This document shows positions 24,185-33,008 of a DNA stretch of 64,000 nucleotides, piece by piece. Source of the DNA: Azospirillum ramasamyi (GTDB lineage: Bacteria; Pseudomonadota; Alphaproteobacteria; Azospirillales; Azospirillaceae); NCBI RefSeq assembly GCF_003233655.1, contig NZ_CP029829.1, forward strand, positions 692,978-756,977, given 5' to 3'. Positions within the stretch are counted from its first letter, which is position 1. Each line of letters opens with the position of its first letter. The notes below the pieces were generated by a model. That model worked only from the letters and a program-made list of their open reading frames with translations. It searched no databases and had not been told where the DNA came from. Both the position numbers and the translations under genes were made by a program.

Positions 24185-24303
24185 TGCCATCGAGCTGAAG
24201 CTTCATGCTCGCCCTCAAGCGGCGGGCGCGGCCGTCCGGCCGCTTGCCTTCGCAGGCACGGGCCTGCGGGGCCGCGGTCGCGGCCCTTACCGCCGGCCGC
24301 AAG

Positions 24304-25299
24304 TCAGGACTTGCGCCCGGCAGTATGAGCGGCCTCCCGCAACGGCGGGCTTTCGGCCGACAGTTCGTCGATGCGGCGCACCACCAGATCGGGGGCGGCG
24401 TAATGCACCATATGCCCGCAGTCCGGCACCCAATGCAGGGTGCTGTTCGGCAGCACGTGATGCAGGCGGCCGCTCTGCTCCTCCTGTGAAACGATGCGGT
24501 CCTCATGGCCGGCGAAGATCGCCACCGGGACGGTCACGTCGGCATAGCGGTGCTGCAGCCGCTCCGCGCCTGGCGCCAGGGTGACGCCGTCCTCGGCGTT
24601 GGCGCGCAGCTGGCTCGGCCGGGTGGTCAGGGCGACGGGGAAGGTTTCGGTCAGATGGTCCGGCACCGGCCGCGGCGAGAACAGGGTCTTCAGCATCGCC
24701 GGCATCACCGCCTTGGAGAAGGGCGGAGTCACGGTGTAGCGCAGCAGATCGCCCAGCACTGGCGCCGCGACCGGCGCCACCATCACGGCGTCCACCCGCT
24801 TGGTCGGGAAGTAATAGCCGGCGATCAGCGCCAGCCCCTTGACCGTGCGCGGATGGTCCAGCGCCAGGGCCAGCGCCACCAGCGTCGCATAGGAATGGCC
24901 GGCGACCACCGCGTTCTCGATCCCCAGCACGGCGAAGGCCTCGGCCAGCAGGTCCGCCTGTTCCTCCGGCGTCCAGGCGCGGTCGCGGGGACGGTCGCTG
25001 TGGCCCATGCCGGGGCGGTCGAAGGCGATGACCCGATGGTTCTTCGCCAGCCGGTCGAAAAGCCCGCTCGCCAGCGAATCGCCGAGCGCGGAGACGTTGC
25101 CGTGCAGCAGCACGACCGGCGGTCCCTCGCCGGCTTCCGTGTAATGCAGGCGGACCCCGTCGACGGTCACGAAGCGGCCTTCGGGTGGGTAGCGCCGCTC
25201 CGCCGCGCGGGCCGCCAGCGTGTTGGCGACGGCCAGCCCGCCCAAGGCCAGCGCGGTGATGCCCAGGGTCTTGAGGATGGTGGATTGGCGGTCGGTCAT
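24304..25299 (-). CDS. Alpha/beta-hydrolase with N-terminal membrane anchor
   Basis: The 331-residue protein starts with a hydrophobic segment (ILKTLGITALALGGLAVANT), probably a signal anchor. The hydrolase core follows: VVLLHGNVSALGDS (oxyanion region), the nucleophile elbow AVVAGHSYATLVAL, FAGHEDRIVSQEE with the acid, and CGHMVHYAAPD with the catalytic His. This is the epoxide hydrolase/haloperoxidase type; substrate unknown. It converges on the GNAT gene across a 120-bp gap containing only GC-rich palindromic sequence. Confidence 0.85.
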   Translation of the reverse strand: MTDRQSTILKTLGITALALGGLAVANTLAARAAERRYPPEGRFVTVDGVRLHYTEAGEGPPVVLLHGNVSALGDSLASGLFDRLAKNHRVIAFDRPGMGHSDRPRDRAWTPEEQADLLAEAFAVLGIENAVVAGHSYATLVALALALDHPRTVKGLALIAGYYFPTKRVDAVMVAPVAAPVLGDLLRYTVTPPFSKAVMPAMLKTLFSPRPVPDHLTETFPVALTTRPSQLRANAEDGVTLAPGAERLQHRYADVTVPVAIFAGHEDRIVSQEEQSGRLHHVLPNSTLHWVPDCGHMVHYAAPDLVVRRIDELSAESPPLREAAHTAGRKS

Positions 25300-25404
25300 G
25301 GCGGTTGTCCTCTCAAGCGGTTGCTGCGATGCAGCATCGTCGAGAGGACAACCGGGGGAGGGGGGAAGGGTTCCCGGGGGTATCGTCAGCCGACGATCAC
25401 CCGA

Positions 25405-26337
25405 TCACTTCCCCGCCTTCAACTGCTCCCGCGTCAGCCAGAACACCTCGCCGAAGCTGTTGGCGGTCTGCAGCCACAGGAAGTCCAGATGGGGATATTC
25501 CGCCTCCAGGATCTCGCGGCCGGTGCCGAACTCGCAGAGCAGGCCGCCCTCCGGGGTCAGGTGCTTGGGAGCTTCCTTCAGGATGCGGCGGACGATGTCC
25601 AGCCCGTCATGGCCGCCGGCCAGCGCCATTTCCGGCTCGGCCCGGAATTCGGGCGGCAGGGCGTCCATCGCCTCGGCGTCGACATAGGGCGGGTTGGTGA
25701 TGATGACGTCGTATTTCCGCGTCTTCAGCGGCGCGAACAGGTCGCCCTGGTGCAGGGTGATGCGGTCCTCGAACCCGCTGTCGGCGACGTTGCGCTTTGC
25801 CACCTCAAGCGCGTCGGGCGACAGGTCCACCGCGTCCACCTGGGCTTCCGGGAAGATGCGGGCGGCGAGGATGGCGAGGCAGCCGGAACCGGTGCACAGA
25901 TCCAGCACCCGCTCCACCGAGGTCGGATCCTCCACCAGCGTGAATTCGTCGCCGCCGAACAGGTCGGAGAACAGCAGCTCCCCGATGTAGGAGCGCGGGA
26001 CGATCACCCGCTCGTCCACATAGAAGGGGATGCCCTGGATATAGGCCTTGTTCAGCAGGTAGGGCGCCGGCTTGCGGGTGTCGATGCGGGCATGGAGGAT
26101 GCCGGCCACCGCCTCGCGCTCCGCCGCGGTCAGGCGGGAGTCGAGATAGGGATCGAGCTGGTCGACCGGCAGGTGCAGCGTCTCCAGCACCAGGAACACC
26201 GCCTCGTCGAAGGCCGTGGTGGTGCCGTGGCCGTAATCGAGATCGGCCTCGTTGAAGCGGCTGACGCCGTAGCGCAGGAAATCGCGGATGGTCGACAGCT
26301 CGGCGGCGGCTGTGGCGGCGGTGTGCTTGGCGGTCAC
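25405..26337 (-). CDS. prmB: Ribosomal protein L3 N5-glutamine methyltransferase
   Basis: PrmB methylates a glutamine of ribosomal protein L3. The 310-residue protein has an N-terminal helical domain (FLRYGVSRFNEADLDYGHGT, ARIDTRKPAPYLLNKAYIQG) with the PrmB-specific YIQGIPFYVDERVIVPRSYI. The SAM-binding VLDLCTGSGCLAILAAR and the catalytic NPPY in DVIITNPPYVDAEAM complete it. The RSYIGELL segment separates it from PrmC. Thirty-four bp upstream lies the ArsC-like gene on the same strand. Confidence 0.94.
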   Translation of the reverse strand: MTAKHTAATAAAELSTIRDFLRYGVSRFNEADLDYGHGTTTAFDEAVFLVLETLHLPVDQLDPYLDSRLTAAEREAVAGILHARIDTRKPAPYLLNKAYIQGIPFYVDERVIVPRSYIGELLFSDLFGGDEFTLVEDPTSVERVLDLCTGSGCLAILAARIFPEAQVDAVDLSPDALEVAKRNVADSGFEDRITLHQGDLFAPLKTRKYDVIITNPPYVDAEAMDALPPEFRAEPEMALAGGHDGLDIVRRILKEAPKHLTPEGGLLCEFGTGREILEAEYPHLDFLWLQTANSFGEVFWLTREQLKAGK

Positions 26338-26371
26338 GGGCGGCAGGCTCCGGTCGGGAACGGGAAGGGGG

Positions 26372-26713
26372 TCAGAGGAGGTCCAGAACCGAGTCCGGCG
26401 GACGGCCGACGCGGGCGCGGTCGCCCTTCACCACGATCGGGCGTTCGATGGCGGACGGGTTGGCGGACAGGGCGGCGATCAGCGCCTCGCCGTCGAGGTC
26501 CTTGGCGATGCCGGCCTCCGCCGCCGCCTTGGCGCGGGTGATGTCGCGCGGACCCTTGCCCAGCTTGGCGAGGATGGCGGTCAGCTCCGCCGGGGAGGGC
26601 GGGGTCTTCAGATACTCGATCACCGCCGGCTCGACGCCGCGGGAGCGCAGGAGTTCCAGCGTCTCGCGCGATTTGCTGCAGCGCGGATTGTGATAGATCG
26701 TCACGTCGCTCAT
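26372..26713 (-). CDS. arsC: ArsC-family arsenate reductase (glutaredoxin type)
   Basis: The 113-residue thioredoxin-fold protein starts MSDVTIYHNPRCSKSRETLELL, with the active cysteine in N-P-R-C-S-K-S-R, and ends with NPSAIERPIVVKGDRARVGRP containing the conserved R-P. ATG 26713 is the family start; the frame upstream is unrelated. It would reduce arsenate with glutathione and glutaredoxin. No arsenite pump or ArsR is nearby, so the true role could be a related Spx/YffB-type function. Confidence 0.88.
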   Translation of the reverse strand: MSDVTIYHNPRCSKSRETLELLRSRGVEPAVIEYLKTPPSPAELTAILAKLGKGPRDITRAKAAAEAGIAKDLDGEALIAALSANPSAIERPIVVKGDRARVGRPPDSVLDLL

Positions 26714-26817
26714 GGCGGGATTTCCAAAATGGAAGGTCGATCCGACTGATACACCCAACCCGCGTCCCGCGCCAATCCGGCATGCGGAAAGCGATGTGGC
26801 GGCGCAACATCCGTCAG

Positions 26818-26846
26818 GTGACAAGGGCTGACTTTGGTATTATTTT
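26818..26846 (+). promoter_or_regulatory. Candidate serA promoter
   Basis: GTGACA, 17 bases, TATTTT in the 210-bp gap between divergent arsC and serA; a start near 26853 leaves a ~70-base leader. Confidence 0.45.
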
Positions 26847-26923
26847 GCGCGCTCGTTTTTCCGTGGCCCATCGCGCCGTTTCCGGCAGGCGGGCTGCCGA
26901 TCAGTCCCGATGCCCAGATACGG

Positions 26924-28177
26924 ATGCCGGCCGTGACCAAGCTCTCGCTCTCCAAGGACAAGATCAACATCCTTCTTCTTGAAGGTGTCCACGACAACGC
27001 CATCGACGAGCTGGCCCGTGGCGGCTACGCCTCGGTCGAGCGGCTGCCTGGCGCCCTGGACGAGGACGAGCTGCTGGAGCGAATCGGTTCGGTCCATATC
27101 CTGGGCATCCGGTCGCGCACCCATCTGACCGCCAAGGTGTTCGAGGCGGCGAGCAAGCTGATCACCGTCGGCTGCTTCTGCATCGGCACGAACCAGGTCG
27201 ATCTGAAGGCGGCGCGGCGCACCGGCATCCCCGTGTTCAACGCCCCCTATTCCAACACCCGGTCGGTGGCGGAGCTGGTGATCGGCGAGATCATCATGCT
27301 GATGCGCGGCATCTTCGAGAAGTCGCAGCTGGTTCACGGCGGCGGCTGGATGAAGTCGGCGAAGGACTCCTACGAGATCCGCGGCAAGACCCTGGGCATC
27401 GTCGGTTACGGCCATATCGGCACCCAGGTGTCGATCCTGGCCGAGGCGATGGGCATGCAGGTCCGGTTCTACGACGTCGTGCGCAAGCTGGCGCTCGGCA
27501 ACGCGCGGGCCTGCGATTCGCTGGAGGAGCTGCTGTCGGTGTCCGACGTGGTGACCCTGCATGTGCCGGACACCGCGCAGACCCGCAACATGATCGGCGC
27601 GCGTGAACTGGCGACGATGAAGAAGGGCAGCCATCTGATCAACGCCGCCCGCGGCCAGGTGGTGGACATCGAGGCGCTGGCCGCCGCGCTGAACAGCCGC
27701 CACATCCTGGGCGCCGCCATCGACGTCTTCCCGGTCGAGCCCGGCTCGGACAAGGAAGAGTTCCAGAGCGCGCTCCGCGGCATCAGGAACGCCATCCTGA
27801 CCCCCCATATCGGCGGCTCGACGATGGAGGCGCAGGCCAACATCGGCACCGAGGTGGCGCAGAAGCTTCTCGAATATTCGGACAACGGCTCCACCGTCGG
27901 CGCGGTCAACTTCCCGCAGGTGGCGCTGCCGGTTCAGGCCGGCTGCACCCGCTTCCTGCACGTCCACGAGAACCGGCCGGGCATCCTGCGCAAGGTGAAC
28001 GAGGTGTTCTCCGCCCGCGACCTGAACATCGCCGCCCAGTATCTCCAGACCGATCCAGAACTGGGCTATGTAGTGGTCGACGTCAACGGAGACGTGGAGG
28101 AGTTGGAGGTCGTCAACGACCTGCGCGCCATCGAAGGCACGTTGAAGGCGCGCTTCCTGTTCCCGGCGCATCCCTGA
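26924..28177 (+). CDS. serA: D-3-phosphoglycerate dehydrogenase, short (E. coli-like) form
   Basis: SerA starts serine synthesis by oxidising 3-phosphoglycerate. The 417-residue protein follows the E. coli enzyme closely: LSLSKDKINILLLEGVH, GCFCIGTNQVDL, FNAPYSNTRSVAELVIGE, the NAD site GIVGYGHIGTQ, INAARGQVVDIEALA, the catalytic His in LTPHIGGSTMEAQ, and an ACT domain (FLHVHENRPGILRKVNEVF, NIAAQYLQTDPELGYVVVDV). Most alphaproteobacterial SerA proteins are ~525 residues with an extra ASB domain, so this is the less usual type for the class. The start could also be GTG 26933. Confidence 0.95.
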   Translation: MPAVTKLSLSKDKINILLLEGVHDNAIDELARGGYASVERLPGALDEDELLERIGSVHILGIRSRTHLTAKVFEAASKLITVGCFCIGTNQVDLKAARRTGIPVFNAPYSNTRSVAELVIGEIIMLMRGIFEKSQLVHGGGWMKSAKDSYEIRGKTLGIVGYGHIGTQVSILAEAMGMQVRFYDVVRKLALGNARACDSLEELLSVSDVVTLHVPDTAQTRNMIGARELATMKKGSHLINAARGQVVDIEALAAALNSRHILGAAIDVFPVEPGSDKEEFQSALRGIRNAILTPHIGGSTMEAQANIGTEVAQKLLEYSDNGSTVGAVNFPQVALPVQAGCTRFLHVHENRPGILRKVNEVFSARDLNIAAQYLQTDPELGYVVVDVNGDVEELEVVNDLRAIEGTLKARFLFPAHP

Positions 28178-28271
28178 GCGGGTAGGGGTGTCGGCGGAAG
28201 GCTTCCGTCGGCACCCGCCTTGCCCCTCCATGTCTCTTGTCCGCCGGCGGTTTCCTGATAACTCTATCGGG

Positions 28272-29003
28272 ATGACCGTTCGCTTCCTGTTCCTCCTTCC
28301 GGCCGTGCTGCTCGCCGCCCTGCCGACCGCGTCGCCCGCCGCGGCGCAGTCCAATGGCTGCAGCGGGTTTCCGACGACGAAACTCGTGCTCGACAGCGTG
28401 CTGGCGCCGATCCAGCGTGACGATGCGCCGACGATCGCGCAGCTCACCCGGCTGCCGGGCCGCACGCCGGGGCCGGCCGGGAGCGCCGGGGGCCATGTGC
28501 TGGGGCTGACCCAGGCGCGCTACGGCGAACAGTCGCAGATCTCCGCCCTGTTCAAGCAGATGGGCGACGGCACCTATTGCGCGGCGGCCAGCACGGTGAC
28601 CATCAGCTTCGGCTTCCAGCAGCGCATCGTCCATGTCGCCAGCGAGATTCCCGCCAACTCCTGCCTGCATGGCGAGGTGCTGGCCCACGAGATGCGCCAT
28701 GTCGCGGTGGACGAGGCTCTGTTGCGCGAGATGATGCCGCAGATCCGCAGCAGTCTGGAACAGGTGGTCGACGGCATGGCGCCGGTGCGCTCGCGCAGCC
28801 AGGCCCAGGCGATGGCGGCGATCCGCCGGCCGCTCGAATCGGCGATGCGGCGGATCATGCGGGAATTCGGGCGCGAGCGTGACCGCCGGCAGGCGCAGGT
28901 CGATACGGTCGAGGAGTATGAGCGGGTCAGCCGCATCTGCAACGGCGAGGCCCGCAACTACCTGCCGAAGTCCGGCCAGAAGCAGACCGTGCGCCGGGGG
29001 TGA
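28272..29003 (+). CDS. Secreted protein with HExxH zinc-protease motif
   Basis: The 243-residue protein begins with a clear signal peptide (MTVRFLFLLPAVLLAALPTA, then SPAAAQS), predicting export. The only sharp motif is H139-E-M-R-H143 in GEVLAHEMRHVAVDEALLREM, the zincin pattern, with acidic residues a few positions later. Four cysteines (for example NGCSGF, TYCAAA, NSCLHG, SRICNG) suggest disulfides. The helical C-terminal half is rich in arginine. ATG 28272 is chosen so that the signal peptide is N-terminal. I do not recognise a named family; a DUF922-like putative protease is possible. Confidence 0.75.
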   Translation: MTVRFLFLLPAVLLAALPTASPAAAQSNGCSGFPTTKLVLDSVLAPIQRDDAPTIAQLTRLPGRTPGPAGSAGGHVLGLTQARYGEQSQISALFKQMGDGTYCAAASTVTISFGFQQRIVHVASEIPANSCLHGEVLAHEMRHVAVDEALLREMMPQIRSSLEQVVDGMAPVRSRSQAQAMAAIRRPLESAMRRIMREFGRERDRRQAQVDTVEEYERVSRICNGEARNYLPKSGQKQTVRRG

Positions 29004-29024
29004 GGCGGGGGGCCGATCCGCCCC

Positions 29025-29366
29025 TCAGCGCTTGCGCCGCCGCCGGTCGGCGGCGTGTCCGCCGGTGAACTCCGGCGGCTTGCGGCGGACCCAGCGGATG
29101 AAGGCGGCGATGTCGGGATGACCGCGCAGAGCCTCGATCTCGTGGTAGTGGTCGCGAAGCTGCTGCTCGGTCAGCACCGCGTGGATCTTGGCGTGGCAGA
29201 TGCGGTGCATCGTCACCGTGTCGCGTCCGCCATAGGTTCGCGGAACCAGATGGTGTTCGTTCAGGCTGGCGCCCGGCACCATCGGCCGGCCGCAGAGCGG
29301 GCAGGCCGGATGGTCTTCCTGTGGGGCGGCGGGGACGGTGATCGGCGGTGGAGGCAGGCTGCGCAT
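29025..29366 (-). CDS. Small HNH-motif protein
   Basis: The 113-residue protein has a zinc pair CPLCGRP followed by NEHHLVPRTYGGRDTVTMHRICHAKIHAVLTEQQL, the histidine and cysteine spacing of an HNH nuclease fold (EHH, N/R, H-x3-H). The N-terminus is proline-rich and the C-terminus (RWVRRKPPEFTGGH) is basic. Similar free-standing proteins are common in alphaproteobacteria; whether it cuts DNA is unknown. It converges on the secreted HExxH gene. Confidence 0.8.
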   Translation of the reverse strand: MRSLPPPPITVPAAPQEDHPACPLCGRPMVPGASLNEHHLVPRTYGGRDTVTMHRICHAKIHAVLTEQQLRDHYHEIEALRGHPDIAAFIRWVRRKPPEFTGGHAADRRRRKR

Positions 29367-29442
29367 GAGGTCCGGGGCAGGGGCGGGGCATGCCGGGGGC
29401 CTGGATGATATGGCGCAGTAGCGACGCCGGAAAAGCCCGCCT

Positions 29443-30330
29443 TCAATTCCGCGCGTCTGCCGTCGCGGCCTTTGGGGCGACGGGTGCCGCCTGCGCCCGC
29501 TGGCCGACCCAGACGCTGCCGAGCGCCAGAACGATCCCGGCGATCTGAAAGCCGGTCAGCGATTGGCCGAGCAGCGCCCAGCCCAGCACCACCGCCGTGA
29601 CCGGGCTGAGGAAGCCCAGCGGCGCCACTGCGGACGGCTCCAGCCGTGACAGGCCGCGGAACCACAGGATGTAGGTCAGCGCCGCGCCGATCAGGCCGAG
29701 ATAGACGAAGCCCATCAGGTTGGCCGCCGTCGGCATCGGCAGCGCCGGTTCCAGAAGCAGCGCCACCGGCACCAGCAGCAGCCCGCCCGCCGTCAGTTGC
29801 CATGCCGTGAAGGTCAGCGGCGACACCGGCGGACGCCAGCGCCGGCTCAGCACCGTGCCGGCGGCCATCGAACCGGCGCCGGCCAGCGCGGCGATCACGC
29901 CGATGCCGTCAAGCGCCGCGCTCGGCTTCAGCACCAGCAGGGCTACCCCGCCGATGCCGGCCAGCGCGGCGGCAACCGCCAGCGGACGGATCGGCGTGCC
30001 CAGCAGCGGACGCGACAGGGCGATGACGATCAGCGGCTGGACCGCTCCAACCGTGGCGGCGACGCCGCCGGGCAGGCGGTAGGCCGACACGAACAGCATC
30101 GCCCAGAAGAAGGAGAAGTTCAGCGCCCCCAGCACCAGCGAACGGCCCCACCAGCACCCCCAGGGCAGCCGGCGGACCAGCAGCAATAGCAGGAGCCCGG
30201 CCGGCAGGGCGCGCAGCAGCGCGACCGTCATCGGGTAGCCCTGCGGCAGCAATTCGGTTGTGACGATGTAGGTGCTGCCCCAGATCGCCGGGGCGATGGC
30301 GGTCAGCAGCAGGTCGGTGGACCGGGCCAT
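29443..30330 (-). CDS. EamA/DMT-family transporter
   Basis: The 295-residue integral membrane protein has two EamA repeats with about ten helices: LLLTAIAPAIWGSTYIVTTE opening the first, LGALNFSFFWAMLFVSAYRLPGG containing the typical proline-glycine turn, and GFVYLGLIGAALTYILWFRGLSRLEPS near the end of the second. Drug, metabolite or amino-acid export is usual for the family. It lies downstream of carA on the same strand, but a strong terminator separates them. Confidence 0.9.
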   Translation of the reverse strand: MARSTDLLLTAIAPAIWGSTYIVTTELLPQGYPMTVALLRALPAGLLLLLLVRRLPWGCWWGRSLVLGALNFSFFWAMLFVSAYRLPGGVAATVGAVQPLIVIALSRPLLGTPIRPLAVAAALAGIGGVALLVLKPSAALDGIGVIAALAGAGSMAAGTVLSRRWRPPVSPLTFTAWQLTAGGLLLVPVALLLEPALPMPTAANLMGFVYLGLIGAALTYILWFRGLSRLEPSAVAPLGFLSPVTAVVLGWALLGQSLTGFQIAGIVLALGSVWVGQRAQAAPVAPKAATADARN

Positions 30331-30362
30331 GATCCGGCGTTCCCTTGAAGCGGGGCGTCAAC

Positions 30363-30393
30363 GAAAAGGGCGCCCCACCGGGACGCCCTTTTC
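30363..30393 (-). terminator. Bidirectional-type terminator after carA
   Basis: GAAAAGGGCG (30363-30372) and CGCCCTTTTC (30384-30393) pair exactly; on the minus strand the hairpin ends in TTTTCG, 24 bases after the carA stop. Confidence 0.85.
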
Positions 30394-30416
30394 AGCGGAA
30401 ACGCTGCGCTCGACCG

Positions 30417-31589
30417 TCAGGCCGCCTTCTTCTCGGCGATCAGCTGGACGAAGCGGTCGAACAGATAGTGGCTGTCCTGCGGGCCGGGCGAGGCTTCCGG
30501 GTGGTACTGCACCGAGAAGACCGGCTTGCCCTTCAGGCGGATGCCCTCGTTGGTGCCGTCGAACAGGCTGACATGGGTGACCTCGGCGTCGGCCGGCAGG
30601 GTTTCCGGCACCACGACGAAGCCGTGGTTCTGGCTGGTGATCTCCACCCGGCCGCTGGCGAGATCCTTGACCGGATGGTTGGCGCCGCGGTGGCCCTGCT
30701 GCATCTTGGTGGTCTTGGCGCCGAGCGCCAGAGACAGCATCTGGTGGCCCAGGCAGATGCCGAACATCGGCACGCCGGTGTCGAGCAGGCCCTTGATGGT
30801 CGGCACGGCGTATTCGCCGGTGGCGGCGGGGTCGCCGGGGCCGTTGGACAGGAAGACGCCGTCCGGCTGGTGCCGCATCACGTCCTCGACCGTGGCGGTG
30901 GACGGCACCACCGTCACCTTGCAGCCGGCAGCGGCGAGGCAGCGCAGGATGTTGCGCTTGGCGCCATAGTCGATGGCGACGACATGGTACTGCGGCTTGT
31001 CCTGGGTGGCGTAGCCGCCGCCGATGGTCCAGCCGGCCTCGGTCCAGTCATAGGTCTGGCGGCAGGACACGTCCTTGGACAGGTCCATGCCCTCCAGCCC
31101 CGGCCAGCCCTTGGCCTTGGCGACCAGCGCCTCGATGTCGAAATTGCCGTCCGGCGCATGGGCGACGACGCCGTTGGGCGCGCCCAGGTCGCGGATGCGG
31201 CGGGTCAGGCGGCGGGTGTCGACGCCGGCCAGACCGACGAGGCCGTAGCTCTTCAGCCAGTCGTCGAGATGGCGGGTGGCGCGCCAGTTCGACGGATCGG
31301 TGATGTCGGCGCGCAGGATCAGGCCGCGGGCGGCCGGGGTGATCGTCTCGATGTCTTCGGTGTTGGCGCCGGTGTTGCCGATGTGCGGGAAAGTGAAGGT
31401 GATGATCTGGCCGGCATAGCTGGGATCGGTCAGGATCTCCTGATAGCCGGTCATGGAGGTGTTGAAGCACACCTCGCCCACCGAATCCCCCGTGGCGCCG
31501 ATGCCTCGGCCGCGGAACACCGTGCCGTCGGCCAGTACAAGCACGCCGGTGTGAACCGCATTGTCGGAGGGGGGAGTGGCGAGAGTCAT
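30417..31589 (-). CDS. carA: Carbamoyl-phosphate synthase, small (glutaminase) subunit
   Basis: CarA feeds ammonia from glutamine to CarB for arginine and pyrimidine synthesis. The 390-residue protein has the N-terminal swivelling domain (LVLADGTVFRGRGIGA, CFNTSMTGYQEILTDPSYAGQI) and the class-I amidotransferase with nucleophile Cys in FGICLGHQMLSLALG and the His-x-Glu in SVQYHPEASPGP. ATG 31589 is the conserved start region. carB is not in the window. It is divergent from yqeY, as in many alphaproteobacteria. Confidence 0.97.
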   Translation of the reverse strand: MTLATPPSDNAVHTGVLVLADGTVFRGRGIGATGDSVGEVCFNTSMTGYQEILTDPSYAGQIITFTFPHIGNTGANTEDIETITPAARGLILRADITDPSNWRATRHLDDWLKSYGLVGLAGVDTRRLTRRIRDLGAPNGVVAHAPDGNFDIEALVAKAKGWPGLEGMDLSKDVSCRQTYDWTEAGWTIGGGYATQDKPQYHVVAIDYGAKRNILRCLAAAGCKVTVVPSTATVEDVMRHQPDGVFLSNGPGDPAATGEYAVPTIKGLLDTGVPMFGICLGHQMLSLALGAKTTKMQQGHRGANHPVKDLASGRVEITSQNHGFVVVPETLPADAEVTHVSLFDGTNEGIRLKGKPVFSVQYHPEASPGPQDSHYLFDRFVQLIAEKKAA

Positions 31590-31933
31590 TCCTGTGAACC
31601 TTCCCAAAAACCGCGGCCGGCGACGGATCGGGTGATCGGCGGAACGGCGACGGCCTAGCGTCCCGCCGGGCGCGCACACGGAACCGCTCGCACCCCACCT
31701 CCGCCTGCATGGGCGACGTCGTGGGATCGAGTGGGCTGATCGGGTGGGCCGGTCATCCTATATGACGATTGGATGCCGGATTTCCAGCAATAGCTTTGCA
31801 ATGCGGCCCTGATCCGGCGACAGGTGCGGCTCCGGGCGGCCTCCGGGGCTTTTGTATGGAAATCGGCAGGCGCTTTCCGGATAGTCGCCTTGTCCGGCCG
31901 GACGCCGGGCACGATGAACAAGGAACACAGGAC
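31590..31933. other. Gap between divergent carA and yqeY
   Basis: This 344-bp gap should carry both promoters. I see no RNA gene or convincing promoter pair; open frames across it are extensions of the two flanking genes without family similarity. Confidence 0.4.
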
Positions 31934-32398
31934 ATGACTCTGCGCACGCAGTTCAACGACTCCCTGAAGGACGCGATGCGCGCGAAGGACATGCGCGCGG
32001 TGTCCACCCTGCGCTTGATCCTGACCGAGCTGAAGAACCGCGACATCGATGCCCGCAGCCGCGGCGTGACCGACGGCATCGACGAGGCCGGCATTCTGTC
32101 GATGCTGCAGACGATGGTGAAGCAGCGCAACGAATCGGCCGGGATGTACGAGCAGGGCGGCCGTCCCGAGCTGGCGCAGCAGGAGCGCGAGGAGATCGCG
32201 GTGATCGAACGCTTCCTGCCCAAGCAGATGAGCGAGGAGGAGTCCGCCGCTGCCATCGACGCCATCGTGGCCGAGCTGGGCGCTTCCAGCATCAAGGACA
32301 TGGGCAAGGTGATGGCCGAGCTGAAGGCCCGCCATGCCGGCCAGATGGATTTCTCCAAGGCCGGCGGCCTGGTGAAGGCGCGGCTGTCGGGGAAGTAA
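31934..32398 (+). CDS. yqeY: GatB/YqeY domain protein
   Basis: The 154-residue helical protein matches the family throughout: MTLRTQFNDSLKDAMRAKD, VSTLRLILTELKNRDIDAR, MLQTMVKQRNESAGMYEQGG and FLPKQMSEEESAAAIDAIVAE. It corresponds to the tRNA-binding tail of GatB as a free protein; its exact role is unsettled. ATG 31934 is the family start, 55 codons inside a longer frame. It leads the conserved yqeY-dnaG-rpoD neighbourhood. Confidence 0.94.
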   Translation: MTLRTQFNDSLKDAMRAKDMRAVSTLRLILTELKNRDIDARSRGVTDGIDEAGILSMLQTMVKQRNESAGMYEQGGRPELAQQEREEIAVIERFLPKQMSEEESAAAIDAIVAELGASSIKDMGKVMAELKARHAGQMDFSKAGGLVKARLSGK

Positions 32399-32495
32399 GC
32401 GGCCGGGGAGCAAGGCAAGCGGCGCTGGACGCAGCGGGACGACTCAGGCCAGGCTGCTCGGATCGGCGGGTGGAACGGGTCAGGGGGACGATGGA

Positions 32496-32889
32496 GTGGT
32501 CGCGATCCGTAAGCCAACCTCTTCCGGGATGACCGTCGCCCAATTCCTGGACTGGAACGGCGACGGGCACCGTCGCCCGCCTGATCGGCAACCATCTGGC
32601 CGAGAGGATGCCCGGCTGCCATGTCGTGACCGCTCCCGGCGTTCAGCCGCGCGTCCGGTCGAGCCGCAATCTGCGCATTCCCGATCTGGGCGTGACCTGC
32701 GCCGCCGATGAAGGAGGTTTGCGCACGCTGCCCGATCCGATCCTGCTGGTCGAAATCCTGTCGCCCGGCAACGAGGCGGAAACCTGGGAAAATGTCTGGA
32801 CCTACACAACGCTGCCGTCGGTCCGTGAGATCCTGATGCTGCGGACCGCGGGGGCCGGCGCCGAGCTTCTGCGGCGGCAGACGGATTGA
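32496..32889 (+). pseudogene. Broken Uma2/DUF820-family gene
   Basis: A start-like piece in one frame (SSGMTVAQFLDWNGDG, ATG at 32529) breaks near 32565 and continues in the +1 frame as TVARLIGNHLAERMPGCHVV, RSSRNLRIPDLGVTCAADEG, LPDPILLVEILSPGNEAETW and VWTYTTLPSVREILMLRTAG before stopping at 32889. In intact Uma2 proteins about 30-40 residues (the ELVDG region) separate the first two parts and about 40 follow the last. So there is an internal deletion with frameshift and a C-terminal truncation. The remaining PDLGV and VEILSP motifs make the family clear. Confidence 0.82.
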
Positions 32890-33008
32890 CGCATTCCACC
32901 TGTGCCATCCGCGCACTTGGGGCCGGCGGCGCTGGTTCCCATACTATGCCTCTGCTATAGCCTGGCGCCCGTCGCGCCCCTCCTTCGTTCTCCGGTGACC
33001 GCTCGACC

